DNA of 64,000 nucleotides from Shimia sp051201625 (GTDB taxonomy: Bacteria > Pseudomonadota > Alphaproteobacteria > Rhodobacterales > Rhodobacteraceae): positions 1,612,001 to 1,676,000 of the forward strand of contig NZ_CP179203.1 in assembly GCF_051201625.1 (NCBI RefSeq). The letters are read 5' to 3'. The notes under the pieces were generated by a model. It saw only the letters and a list, made by a program, of their open reading frames with translations, made no database searches and had not been told where the DNA came from. Positions within the stretch are counted from its first letter, which is position 1; each line of letters begins with the position of its first letter. The position numbers and the translations under genes are program-made. Shown here in pieces: positions 17,550 to 26,284 of this stretch.

Positions 17550-18334
17550 ACCCGTATTTCAAATTTGGTTGGGTCGATATTCCCTACGATACTCTGAGCC
17601 ACAATTGGGCGCGTCAGGCACTTATTATTGGACAACAGGCGATGAAAGATCCTCTGCTCGCCCACTGGTGGGTCTGCGAAAACACATGGTTTGTTGGTGT
17701 GGATGCGTTACCCAATGATGTCGATGGCGCTATGCCGGGTGGTGTGCCCTTTCCTGAATCCGCTAAACACGCTGTAACATCGCGGTTCAGGGCCATGCCA
17801 CGTCTGCATGAAGGACAGCTTTCAGTAGTTCGGCCGGGGTACCCACGACCACGCGCTGGAGAAAGCACCGCTGCCTTTTGTTACCGTCAAAAACGTTGTG
17901 CGGCGCATGTGGACGGGCTTAAGCCTGTTGGCCCTGAAAAGAGGCGGTATCTGGAAGAACGACATGCTTGGATACTGGGCCTTCCACTGACCGAGAATGA
18001 TAACACTGAGGCACCTTTAGTGGTGTGGGAAGGCAGTCACTTGATCATTCAGAAGGCGTTCTGCGATGCGTTGCATCGGTTTCCGACTGAAGAGTGGCAA
18101 AACATAGATTTAACGGATGTTTATCACGCAGCACGCCGTCAGGCTTTTCAATCGTGTCGGCGCGTGGCGATAAACGCCCGTCCAGGAGGGGGCTTTCTGT
18201 TGCATCGTCTTTGTCTGCATGGTGTGGCTCCATGGGGTAATTCTGCCTCCGCCAATCCAGACACTTGTCGTGCAATCGCTTATTTTCGTCCAAAAGATAC
18301 TGGTCCGGCTGATGTATGGTTGAACCGGCGCTAA
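17543..18334 (+). CDS. Putative non-haem Fe(II)/2-oxoglutarate-type dioxygenase
   Basis: A 263-residue soluble protein. The sequence shows a plausible 2-His-1-carboxylate set: CAAHVDGLKPVG gives His-x-Asp, LHRLCLHGVAPW gives a distal His, and CRAIAYFRP an Arg eight or more residues after it, the position that binds 2-oxoglutarate in phytanoyl-CoA-hydroxylase-like folds. VVWEGSHLIIQ lies between as the usual Gly-Ser-His strand. The ATG overlaps the TSUP stop by seven bases. I infer that it oxidises a small compound linked to the neighbouring permease. It may be a Roseobacter-specific family with no described function. Confidence 0.55.
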   Translation: MVDPYFKFGWVDIPYDTLSHNWARQALIIGQQAMKDPLLAHWWVCENTWFVGVDALPNDVDGAMPGGVPFPESAKHAVTSRFRAMPRLHEGQLSVVRPGYPRPRAGESTAAFCYRQKRCAAHVDGLKPVGPEKRRYLEERHAWILGLPLTENDNTEAPLVVWEGSHLIIQKAFCDALHRFPTEEWQNIDLTDVYHAARRQAFQSCRRVAINARPGGGFLLHRLCLHGVAPWGNSASANPDTCRAIAYFRPKDTGPADVWLNRR

Positions 18335-18679
18335 ATTTGACCATTCGATTTTTGCAGCGTAGCCGGGGGACTAAAGAGCAAGCAAGGTCTCTGTTTGCGG
18401 CGTAATTTGTTAAGGATTGTCAGAAAAAGGTGGAAATGAATCTTTTTAAAATCCAATATTGCGCGTGAACATTCTTGCGTTCTGAGTGTGGAACATACAC
18501 TTGTTGGATAGGCTTTATTTGTTAGGCCGCGGTAGAAAAATGAATTTTTTTCAGTTGAGATCTCTGACGCCTCTGGACGCTTTACGCTATTTGAACCTGA
18601 CGTGCTCAGTGGGTGCTCACAAGAATTGAGCTGTGATCGTACCGCTCCAATGTGGCGTCAGACGGACCTGCTGGTCAGA
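18335..18679. other. Intergenic between convergent genes, nothing recognised
   Basis: About 345 bases between the dioxygenase-like gene and the DUF1289 gene, which converge here. I see no open frame with a start and ribosome site, no RNA gene and no strong hairpin with a T-run. Confidence 0.5.
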
Positions 18680-18928
18680 TTAACGATGAAGTCGCGCAGT
18701 CCGCCCACCGCGTCGCTTTTGTAAGCGTGGCGCTCTTGTTGGCAGCTGTTGCATGATTGCCGAACGCTCCTCCGCATTCATTTTTGACCAGCGAGCAATC
18801 TCATCAATACTGCGGAGACAACCGGTGCAGATGCGCTCTTTAGGATGCACGAGACAGACCTGTACGCAGGGGCTTTCAACCTCATCACGTGTCCAGATAT
18901 TTTCTTTTCCAGATATTTCTTCGTTCAT
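18680..18928 (-). CDS. DUF1289 protein
   Basis: An 82-residue protein with the complete DUF1289 core: SPCVQVCLVHPKERICTGCL gives four conserved Cys, then RSIDEIARWSKMNAEERSA. The Cys set suggests a metal or Fe-S site; the family's function is not established. The ATG overlaps the ruvX stop by four bases (ATGA), so it is translated from the ccmI-ruvX message. The C-terminus is Arg-rich (RLQKRRGGRTARLHR), beyond the domain. Confidence 0.85.
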   Translation of the reverse strand: MNEEISGKENIWTRDEVESPCVQVCLVHPKERICTGCLRSIDEIARWSKMNAEERSAIMQQLPTRAPRLQKRRGGRTARLHR

Positions 18929-19410
18929 CTATTAGTCCTAACGTGCCCCAATCGGTCCAGAACTCCCTGCAGGATATAGGAGGCGGCAACATGGTCGATA
19001 ACCTCAGCGCGACGTTTTCGAGTTGTATCCGCCTCTAACAACGCTTTTTCGGCAGCGACTGTCGACAGGCGTTCATCCCAAAATCCGATTGGGACAGTAA
19101 TTAACGGGGCCAAGTTGCGTGCAAACGCTCTTGTGGATTGACAGCGTGGGCCTTCTGATCCGTCCATGTTTCGGGGTAGTCCAAGTATAACGGCACCAAT
19201 GGCGCGGTCAGAAATGATGCTGGTAAGACGTATAACGTCAACGCTGAACTTTTTGCGCCTAACAGTTTCGAGCGGAGTTGCAACTGCTTGCATGCCGTCT
19301 GAGACCGCAATTCCGATTGTCTTCGTGCCAAGGTCTAAGCCCATTAAGGCCCGCGTTGGCGGTAAATTCGCTGACAACTCGTCAATGGTTTCATAAATGA
19401 TAGCAGTCAC
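18925..19410 (-). CDS. ruvX: RuvX/YqgF, putative Holliday-junction resolvase or pre-16S rRNA nuclease
   Basis: A 161-residue RNase H-fold protein. ALMGLDLGTKTIGIAVSDG holds the catalytic Asp; AVILGLPRNMDGSEG and VPIGFWDERLSTVAAEKAL (conserved Glu) follow, and VIDHVAASYILQGVLD supplies the last Asp. YqgF trims the 5' end of 16S rRNA precursors; the resolvase name is older. GTG at 19410 is chosen because it overlaps the ccmI stop by four bases (GTGA) and gives normal length; a longer frame upstream would run inside ccmI. Confidence 0.9.
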   Translation of the reverse strand: MTAIIYETIDELSANLPPTRALMGLDLGTKTIGIAVSDGMQAVATPLETVRRKKFSVDVIRLTSIISDRAIGAVILGLPRNMDGSEGPRCQSTRAFARNLAPLITVPIGFWDERLSTVAAEKALLEADTTRKRRAEVIDHVAASYILQGVLDRLGHVRTNR

Positions 19411-20639
19411 TGAGCGACACCGGCGTTTCGGGCACCGGCGCGCACAGTTTCGAGCGCATTTGGCACCTCGGCAAATACTTGTTTTGCTTCTTCCCAGATC
19501 GCCGCGGCTCGGTCTGTTTGTCCTAGTACACCGTAGGCTGTGAGCAGGCGTGCCCATTCCTCTGGCGATCCACCCTCTGTAGCCAGTCTCTCAGCCAAGT
19601 TTGCAACCATAGACTGTATCATTTCCTGACGATCTTCGGATGACATCTCCTTTGCGGTTTCGACATCATCTGCGCTTGGCCCGGCTAGCCCATTGGAATG
19701 TGGTGGTGCAGGCATTTGATAGTCGACGCCAGCAAACCAGGCTAAGTCTGCCATACGCGATCGAATAGAATCCACCCACGGCGCATTAGGCGGGCTTTGC
19801 CTCAATACCTGATCCCAAAGCTGAAAAGTCAAATCAGGTCGCTCGTTTTGCAAGAGCATCAACCCCCAATAATAACGCGACAGGTTGTTCTGTGGGTCCA
19901 ATTCCAAAGACAAACGCAAAGCTGCTTGAGCTTCAGGCGACACATAGCCGTCGCTAGCGCCAATCATCATGTTGGCATAAATGCTGTAGTCCCTCGAAGT
20001 TGTGTCATCGCCCTTCAGGCGGATAACGTGCCCTTGGGCTGTGTAAGCAGCTCGCATGTTACCCAATGAGGATTCGGTGCGAGCGAGAAGTTCCTGACCC
20101 TGCAAGTCGTTGGGCTGCTCTTTGACTGTCTCGCGTAGCTTAAGTATCAACTCTGCCAACTCTGGTTCGGGGGCAGCTAGGGGTTGCGGGGGGAACTCCG
20201 CTTCGGCTTCGATTTGGCTCATCCGGTTAGCCAACCGCTCTTGGGACCTTTCAATTCTGATACTTAGAGGCATATCACCAAACCCAGGTGCTCCTAATTG
20301 AGAATAAACCGTAACGGACATACCAATCATCACAACCGCGAGTATCGCGACAAGCGCCGCTGTGCCTCGCGCTTCGGTGTCCGCGTCGTTCTTTGTGGCT
20401 TTCAACACAGCATCTGCTGCAAGAATACGACGGGAAATCTCAACGCGGATGCGACCGGCATCTGCTGCGTCAATCACGCCGCGTGCCACATCTTTATCTA
20501 CGTCTTTCAGCTGATCACGATAGACGCGTAGGTCGAATTCTGCGGGGTGTTCCGTGTCGTTGGCTCGACGCAAAGCTGCCAGGGCAAGAAACGCGACTGC
20601 CAGAAGAGACAGGGTGCCTGCGATTAACCAAAATAACAT
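19407..20639 (-). CDS. ccmI: Cytochrome c biogenesis protein CcmI (CycH)
   Basis: A 410-residue protein of the system I cytochrome c maturation pathway, where it holds apocytochrome c for haem ligation. An N-terminal membrane segment (LFWLIAGTLSLLAVAFLAL) precedes a cytoplasmic coiled part with YRDQLKDVDKDVARGVID and RIRVEISRRILAAD, the CcmI signature. A second membrane segment (about residues 93-116) leads to a periplasmic TPR region (YWGLMLLQNERPDLTFQLWD, ARLLTAYGVLGQTDRAAAIW). A strong GGAGGCAC site precedes the ATG. It is the first gene of ccmI-ruvX-DUF1289. Confidence 0.9.
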   Translation of the reverse strand: MLFWLIAGTLSLLAVAFLALAALRRANDTEHPAEFDLRVYRDQLKDVDKDVARGVIDAADAGRIRVEISRRILAADAVLKATKNDADTEARGTAALVAILAVVMIGMSVTVYSQLGAPGFGDMPLSIRIERSQERLANRMSQIEAEAEFPPQPLAAPEPELAELILKLRETVKEQPNDLQGQELLARTESSLGNMRAAYTAQGHVIRLKGDDTTSRDYSIYANMMIGASDGYVSPEAQAALRLSLELDPQNNLSRYYWGLMLLQNERPDLTFQLWDQVLRQSPPNAPWVDSIRSRMADLAWFAGVDYQMPAPPHSNGLAGPSADDVETAKEMSSEDRQEMIQSMVANLAERLATEGGSPEEWARLLTAYGVLGQTDRAAAIWEEAKQVFAEVPNALETVRAGARNAGVAQ

Positions 20640-20818
20640 AGTGCCTCCAAACCTTCATTCTTTATGTATAGGCAGCAAGGCTTAGGAAAAAGGGCAAATG
20701 ACCTTGAAGGTCGTTCATGTCGCAACAAGACAGCAAAACGGCGGTTTGAACCGCGTGACTGACGGCGCATCAAGTCCATATGATAACATCAAATTTCCTT
20801 TTATCGGAATCAATGCTT

Positions 20819-22066
20819 ATGAGACGTTACTCAGCTTTTGCCATCGCTCGTGAGGCCTTTCGCTATCACACAGGGTGGGATCGCGCCTGGCGTTCGCCTG
20901 AACTCAAAAAGAGGTACGATGTTGTCATTGTGGGGGCAGGGGGGCATGGGCTCGCAACCGCTTTCTATCTGGGCAAAAATTTTGGTATCACCAATGTCGC
21001 AATTATCGAAAAGGGTTGGCTTGGTGGAGGCAATACTGGGCGTAATACTACGATTATCCGCTCTAATTATCTTCAGAATTCGTCCGCTGCACTCTACGAA
21101 AAGGCGCGCTCACTTTACGAAACTATGAGCCAAGACCTTAATTATAATGTGATGTTTAGTCCACGTGGTGTCATTATGCTGGCTCAGACTCAACACGAAG
21201 TCCGCGGCTATCAGCGCACGGCACATGCCAACGCACTGCAAGGAGTATCGACTGAATTTATTGGACCAGAGCGGGTGAAAGATTTAGTGCCAATCATCAA
21301 TATCGACGGTCCGCGCTATCCGGTCTTAGGTGGCCTTTGGCAAGAGCGCGGCGGCACCGGCCGCCACGATGCGGTGGCATGGGGTTATGCTAGGGCGTGT
21401 TCTGACATGGGTATGGACATTATCCAAAAGTGTGAAGTGACCGGTGTTCGGCAGTCCGGCGGTGTGGTCACTGGTGTTGACACCACAAAAGGCCCTGTCG
21501 ATTGCGATAAATTGGGGTTGGTGGTTGCTGGTAATTCGGGCGACTTGGCCAATATGGCGGGCTTCCGTTTGCCGATGGAGTCAGTTGCCTTGCAGGCGCT
21601 TGTCTCAGAACCGATCAAACCCTGCATGAATGTGGTGGTGATGGCTAACACAGTACACGGTTACATGTCCCAGTCCGACAAAGGCGAAATGGTGATTGGC
21701 GGTGGCACAGATGGGTTTAACAACTATACCCAACGTGGATCTTTTCACCATATTGAGGAAACGGTTCGTGCGCTTTGTGAAACGTTTCCGATCGTTTCGC
21801 GCTTAAAAATGCTACGGCAATGGGGTGGAATCGTTGATGTCACCGGGGATCGCTCGCCTGTGATTGGTAAGACACCGCTCGGAAATTGCTTCATCAACGC
21901 AGGATGGGGCACCGGTGGATTTAAGGCGATACCTGGCGGTGGTTGGGCCACAGCAGAACTAATAGCCAAAGGTGAACCGGGTCCGCTTTGCGCGGAGTTC
22001 GGCATGGACCGCTTCATTGCAGGCCGCTTCATCGACGAAAGCGTTGCAGCAGGAGTGGCGCACTAA
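20819..22066 (+). CDS. soxB: Sarcosine oxidase beta subunit
   Basis: A 415-residue FAD subunit of heterotetrameric sarcosine oxidase, which turns sarcosine, O2 and tetrahydrofolate into glycine, H2O2 and 5,10-methylene-THF. YDVVIVGAGGHGLATAFYLG is the dinucleotide-binding motif; EKGWLGGGNTGRNTTIIRSN follows with the covalent-flavin region, and WGTGGFKAIPGGG is the conserved C-terminal FAD contact. The frame opens at 20780, but RRYSAFAIAREAF is the canonical N-terminus, so ATG 20819 (or 20813) is preferred. First gene of soxBDAG, divergent from ccmI across about 180 bp. Confidence 0.93.
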   Translation: MRRYSAFAIAREAFRYHTGWDRAWRSPELKKRYDVVIVGAGGHGLATAFYLGKNFGITNVAIIEKGWLGGGNTGRNTTIIRSNYLQNSSAALYEKARSLYETMSQDLNYNVMFSPRGVIMLAQTQHEVRGYQRTAHANALQGVSTEFIGPERVKDLVPIINIDGPRYPVLGGLWQERGGTGRHDAVAWGYARACSDMGMDIIQKCEVTGVRQSGGVVTGVDTTKGPVDCDKLGLVVAGNSGDLANMAGFRLPMESVALQALVSEPIKPCMNVVVMANTVHGYMSQSDKGEMVIGGGTDGFNNYTQRGSFHHIEETVRALCETFPIVSRLKMLRQWGGIVDVTGDRSPVIGKTPLGNCFINAGWGTGGFKAIPGGGWATAELIAKGEPGPLCAEFGMDRFIAGRFIDESVAAGVAH

Positions 22067-22156
22067 TGATCTTCCCACATTTTCCGCATAATCCAACGCA
22101 CCTTTCGCTTTATTTGGTGCGAGTACGGCCTCACGCATCTCATGGGAGTTTCTAAC

Positions 22157-22486
22157 GTGTTGACCCTAAAATGCCCCTATTGCGGCGTTTGCGCCGAAGA
22201 GACAGAATTGCACGCCGAAGGAGAAGCGCATTTGAAACGCTTTGGCCCGAGCTCCAGCGACAGCGATTTCGAAGCGTATCTGTTTATGCGTGAGAATCCC
22301 AAGGGGGTGCATTTTGAACGATGGCGCCACTCTAACGGTTGTGGAAAGTTCTTCTATGCTGCTCGCTCCACCACCACGCTCGAAGTATTTGGCACTTATC
22401 CAGCGCAAACTTATGAACCGCCCAAAGAGATTAAAGATAAAATAGCGGCGCGCTATCCTGGCTGGAGCTGGAGGGAATTCTCGTGA
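22157..22486 (+). CDS. soxD: Sarcosine oxidase delta subunit
   Basis: A 109-residue small zinc subunit. It starts LTLKCPYCGVCAEETEL, whose Cys-x-x-Cys binds Zn together with the later His and SNGCGKFFYAARST Cys. EVFGTYPAQT closes the conserved part. GTG at 22157 is preferred because a GGGAG ribosome site lies eight bases before it and the N-terminus then matches the family; the ATG at 22142 overlaps that site. It follows soxB by about 90 bp. Confidence 0.9.
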   Translation: MLTLKCPYCGVCAEETELHAEGEAHLKRFGPSSSDSDFEAYLFMRENPKGVHFERWRHSNGCGKFFYAARSTTTLEVFGTYPAQTYEPPKEIKDKIAARYPGWSWREFS

Positions 22487-22547
22487 ATTTTACCTGTTAC
22501 ACGAAAACTGAATACAGCCACTGCACAATACCTTGGAGTTCGCTGAC

Positions 22548-25500
22548 ATGAGCACCCGCCTCGCCACCGGTGGCCGCTTGCTTAACAAAGGCAAGCAGCT
22601 ACATTTCACCTTCAATGACAAACGTATGATCGGCTATGAGGGCGACACTCTAGCGTCAGCACTGCTTGCTAACGACCAGATGATTATGGGTCGATCGTTT
22701 AAATATCATCGCCCACGGGGCGTTGTCGCGAGTGGCGCAGAGGAACCCAATGCGCTTGTGAACCTGGGCGTTGGTGGCAAGTTTGAACCGAACCAACGTG
22801 CTACGACCACTGAATTGTTTGAGGGGCTTAGTTGTACGTCTCAGAACCATTGGCCAAGCCTTGAATTTGACATAGGCGCGATTAATAATCTCATGACCGG
22901 TTTTTTTCCGGCTGGGTTCTACTACAAAACTTTTATGGCGCCACGCGCAGCTTGGAAGCATATTTTTGAGCCGATTGTGCGGCAATCCGCAGGCCTTGGC
23001 AAAGCACCCAAAGATCGTGACGCAGACACCTATGAGCATTTTTACGTTTTTGTGGATGTGGTCGTTATTGGCGGAGGTGTTGCTGGGCTGCAGGCTGCGC
23101 GCGCGGCAGGTGCTTCTGGTGCCAAAGTTTTATTAATGGAGCAAACTCCTGCCTGGGGTGGGCGTTCACCTGTCGACGGGGGTGAGGTCAATGGCAAGCC
23201 TGTTACAGAATATGTCGAAGATCTGGTTGGCGAACTTGAGGCGATGGAAAACGTTACTCTGCATACCCGGATGATGGGAGCGGGTGTTTACGATCATGGC
23301 TACGTGTTGGGATATGAGCGCGTCAAAGATCACGCACCTTCCAAGTCTGGGCCGCGCCATCGCCTGTGGCGAATTCGAACAAAACAGATTGTGACAGCAA
23401 CTGGAGCGATTGAGCGACCATTGTCCTTTTCCGGTAATGACGTTCCTGGTGTGATGTTGGCGTCTGCAATCCGCGATTATGCCTCGGAATATGGCGTATC
23501 AGCTGGAGATCGAACCGTAGTTGTGACCAACAACGATGATGCCTATCGCAGCGCGATTATTTTAAAACGAGCTGGGCTAGAGGTCCCATTGATTGTCGAT
23601 GCGCGAGCCACCGGCGGTGGAACTTTGGCAGATGAGGCCATTGGACTGGGTATTCGTGTGGAAAATGGCAAAGGCATAGCCAAAGTCAAAGGAGCTAAGC
23701 GTGTCACAGGCGTATCGATTTGTGCACACGCCGGCGAAGGAGCCGTGCTAGAGGACATTTCTTGTGACGTGGTGGCAATGTCTGGTGGTTGGTCGCCTGT
23801 GGTGCACCTATGGTCACATTGTGGTGGAAAGTTGATTTGGGATGACGAGAAGGCACATTTCCGGCCCGACCCCACTCGCGCGCCGACTAATCAAAATGGT
23901 GTGTCCTTTGTGATTCCTGCAGGTTCAGCCAATGGTCCGCTAGACCTATCAGCAGTGGTGGTCGACGCGCATGAGGCGGGCAAGGCAGCGGCCAAGGCAG
24001 CCGGGTTTAAATCTACGCGCAAAGCAGCTCCGAAAGGTGTGCGACAGTCTGAAAACGCGATGGAGCCAGTTTGGTTGATGCCACAGGGCGCTGGGCCTGA
24101 GTTGCGGATTAAATCCTTTCTCGATTATCAGAATGATGTCAAAGTATCGGATGTGCGCCTTGCGGCGCAGGAAGGCTATGAAAGTGTTGAGCATACGAAG
24201 CGCTATACCACGCTTGGAATGGCCACAGACCAAGGTAAACTGAGTAACATTAATGGGCTGGCAACGCTTGCTGGGCAATTAAACGCGAAAATTCCAGCTG
24301 TTGGCACGACTACATTCCGTCCGCCATATACGCCTATTTCCTTGGGTTCGATTGCTGGTGAAGCGCGAGATGCAATGTTCCAGCCTTTGCGACGAACGCC
24401 ACTTCACGATTTTCACGAGGGTCAAAGCGCCTTCTTTGAGCCGGTTGGTCATTGGCGTCGCCCCTACTGCTATCCGCGCGCGGGTGAAAGCCACGCGCAG
24501 GCAGTGAAGCGTGAGATTTTGCAAACTCGCAACAGCGTTGGATTGCTGGATGCTTCGACGCTTGGCAAAATCATCGTCAAAGGACCAGATGCGGGAAAGT
24601 TGTTGGATATGATGTACACAAACATGATGTCGAGTCTTAAGCCGGGTAGGTGTCGCTATGGGCTGATGTGTTCGGAAAACGGCTTCCTGATTGATGATGG
24701 TGTGGTGGCGCGTATCGATGAAGACACGTTTCTTTGCCATACCACGACTGGAGGAGCGGATCGCATTCATGGCTGGATGGAAGACTGGCTGCAATGCGAG
24801 TGGTGGGACTGGAAGGTCTACACGGCAAATATGACAGAACAATATGCTCAGATCGCTGTCGTGGGACCAAACGCTCGAAACGTGATCGAAAAATTGGGTG
24901 GAGATATGAACGTCTCCAAAGAAGCTCTGTCCTTTATGGAGTGGAAAGAGGGTACCATTGGAAATTTCGATGTGCGCGTCTTTCGTATCTCTTTTTCGGG
25001 CGAACTTTCATACGAGATCAGTGTTCCAGCCAGCCAAGGTCTTGCGTTCTGGAACGCGCTTCTTGAGGCAGGTGAAGAGTTTGGCATAATGCCATATGGT
25101 ACCGAGGCACTGCACGTGATGCGTGCCGAAAAAGGCTTTATCATGATTGGTGACGAGACTGACGGTACAATAATTCCGCAGGATTTAAACCTAAATTGGG
25201 CGATTTCGAAGAAAAAAGAGGATTTTTTGGGCAAAAGAGCTCAGGCAAGAGACCACATGACAGACCCAGATCGTTGGAAACTGGTAGGTCTTGAAACACT
25301 CGATTCTTCGGTCATTCCAGATGGCTCATACGCAATCGCAGATGGCAAAAATGCGAATGGCCAGCGCAACACTCAAGGTCGTGTTACCTCCACCTACTAT
25401 TCTCCAACGCTGGAGAAAGGTATTGCGATGGGGCTTGTTCATCGAGGTCCAGAGCGCTTGGGTGAAGTCATCAAATTCAACAAGCTTGATGGCAGTGTTG

Positions 25501-25562
25501 TGGAAGCAAAAGTCGTAGACCCGGTGTTTTTTGATAAAGAAGGGAAGAAGCAAAATGTCTGA
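22548..25562 (+). CDS. soxA: Sarcosine oxidase alpha subunit
   Basis: A 1004-residue subunit with an NAD site and a folate site. The N-terminal 2Fe-2S-like (SoxA-type) domain has YEGDTLASALLAND and SFKYHRPRGVVASGAEEPNA. VVVIGGGVAGLQAARAAG (about 172) starts the pyridine-nucleotide disulfide-oxidoreductase-like domain. The C-terminal ~400 residues are an aminomethyltransferase (GcvT) fold: PVGHWRRPYCYPRAGESHA, GKLLDMMYTNMMSSLKPGRC and AEKGFIMIGDETDGT. ATG 22548 is preferred over 22533 on family start (STRLATGGRL) and GGAG spacing. Its end overlaps soxG by eight bases. Confidence 0.93.
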   Translation: MSTRLATGGRLLNKGKQLHFTFNDKRMIGYEGDTLASALLANDQMIMGRSFKYHRPRGVVASGAEEPNALVNLGVGGKFEPNQRATTTELFEGLSCTSQNHWPSLEFDIGAINNLMTGFFPAGFYYKTFMAPRAAWKHIFEPIVRQSAGLGKAPKDRDADTYEHFYVFVDVVVIGGGVAGLQAARAAGASGAKVLLMEQTPAWGGRSPVDGGEVNGKPVTEYVEDLVGELEAMENVTLHTRMMGAGVYDHGYVLGYERVKDHAPSKSGPRHRLWRIRTKQIVTATGAIERPLSFSGNDVPGVMLASAIRDYASEYGVSAGDRTVVVTNNDDAYRSAIILKRAGLEVPLIVDARATGGGTLADEAIGLGIRVENGKGIAKVKGAKRVTGVSICAHAGEGAVLEDISCDVVAMSGGWSPVVHLWSHCGGKLIWDDEKAHFRPDPTRAPTNQNGVSFVIPAGSANGPLDLSAVVVDAHEAGKAAAKAAGFKSTRKAAPKGVRQSENAMEPVWLMPQGAGPELRIKSFLDYQNDVKVSDVRLAAQEGYESVEHTKRYTTLGMATDQGKLSNINGLATLAGQLNAKIPAVGTTTFRPPYTPISLGSIAGEARDAMFQPLRRTPLHDFHEGQSAFFEPVGHWRRPYCYPRAGESHAQAVKREILQTRNSVGLLDASTLGKIIVKGPDAGKLLDMMYTNMMSSLKPGRCRYGLMCSENGFLIDDGVVARIDEDTFLCHTTTGGADRIHGWMEDWLQCEWWDWKVYTANMTEQYAQIAVVGPNARNVIEKLGGDMNVSKEALSFMEWKEGTIGNFDVRVFRISFSGELSYEISVPASQGLAFWNALLEAGEEFGIMPYGTEALHVMRAEKGFIMIGDETDGTIIPQDLNLNWAISKKKEDFLGKRAQARDHMTDPDRWKLVGLETLDSSVIPDGSYAIADGKNANGQRNTQGRVTSTYYSPTLEKGIAMGLVHRGPERLGEVIKFNKLDGSVVEAKVVDPVFFDKEGKKQNV

Positions 25563-26127
25563 GGCCGTTAGTGCGCTCAAGGTGGCATCTTTCGCTGGAT
25601 TTGTTCGGGTTGAAGAAACTGGTCTGCGAGGAATGATCACTGTGCGTGGTGATTTATCATCCAAATCAATGGCTGCAGCGATCGAGACGGTAGCTGCAAA
25701 ACAGATGCCAGACATTGGTAACATTGTTCTGGGTCATTCTGGAAGCGTCGCATGGATGTCGCCTGATGAATTATTAATCATAGTACCTTACGAAACAGTC
25801 CAAGCAGTAATTGAAGCGTTGAATGTCGCTCTGTCTGATGATCATGTGCTGGTTGTGAACTTATCTGATGCGCGTGCTATATTCCGATTGTCCGGCGCTG
25901 GAACGAGAGATGTACTTGCGAAACTTGCGCCTGTAGATCTGTCTGCGGAGGCCTTCAAAGCTGGAGATTTTCGCCGAACGCGCTTGGCACAGGTTGCCGC
26001 AGCGTTTTGGTGCAATCCTGATAACAGCTTTGAGCTGATCTGTTTTCGCTCTGTGGCTCAGTATGTTTTCGATGTGTTGTCTAAATCATCAGAGTTGGGC
26101 AGTGAGGTTGAGCATCTATCCAGTTAA
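25555..26127 (+). CDS. soxG: Sarcosine oxidase gamma subunit
   Basis: A 190-residue subunit that packs on the alpha chain's folate domain. The fold is GcvT-related: RGMITVRGDLSS, VAWMSPDELLIIVPYE and SDARAIFRLSGAGTRDVLAK, then FELICFRSVAQYVFDVL. ATG 25555 lies inside the soxA end (eight-base overlap), which fits translational coupling. It ends the soxBDAG set; the folate genes that often follow (folD/purU) are not here. The next gene faces it. Confidence 0.88.
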   Translation: MSEAVSALKVASFAGFVRVEETGLRGMITVRGDLSSKSMAAAIETVAAKQMPDIGNIVLGHSGSVAWMSPDELLIIVPYETVQAVIEALNVALSDDHVLVVNLSDARAIFRLSGAGTRDVLAKLAPVDLSAEAFKAGDFRRTRLAQVAAAFWCNPDNSFELICFRSVAQYVFDVLSKSSELGSEVEHLSS

Positions 26128-26284
26128 GCAAACTTTCTGAAAGTAATAATACTGGAATTGAGCTTTTCTGACGCGTGCTTCATTGGTGTGTCAGACATTA
26201 ATAATGTTGGCCTGACCCGTTTACATTGCTCACCGCTACGAAAAGTTTCAGGGAGAGTTGGTCGCAGGTGCGGAGCATCTTTGT

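Noticed and set aside
26158..26284. Terminator between soxG and the desaturase gene
   Set aside because: A weak TCTGAC/GTCAGA pair exists but has a long loop and no T-run.
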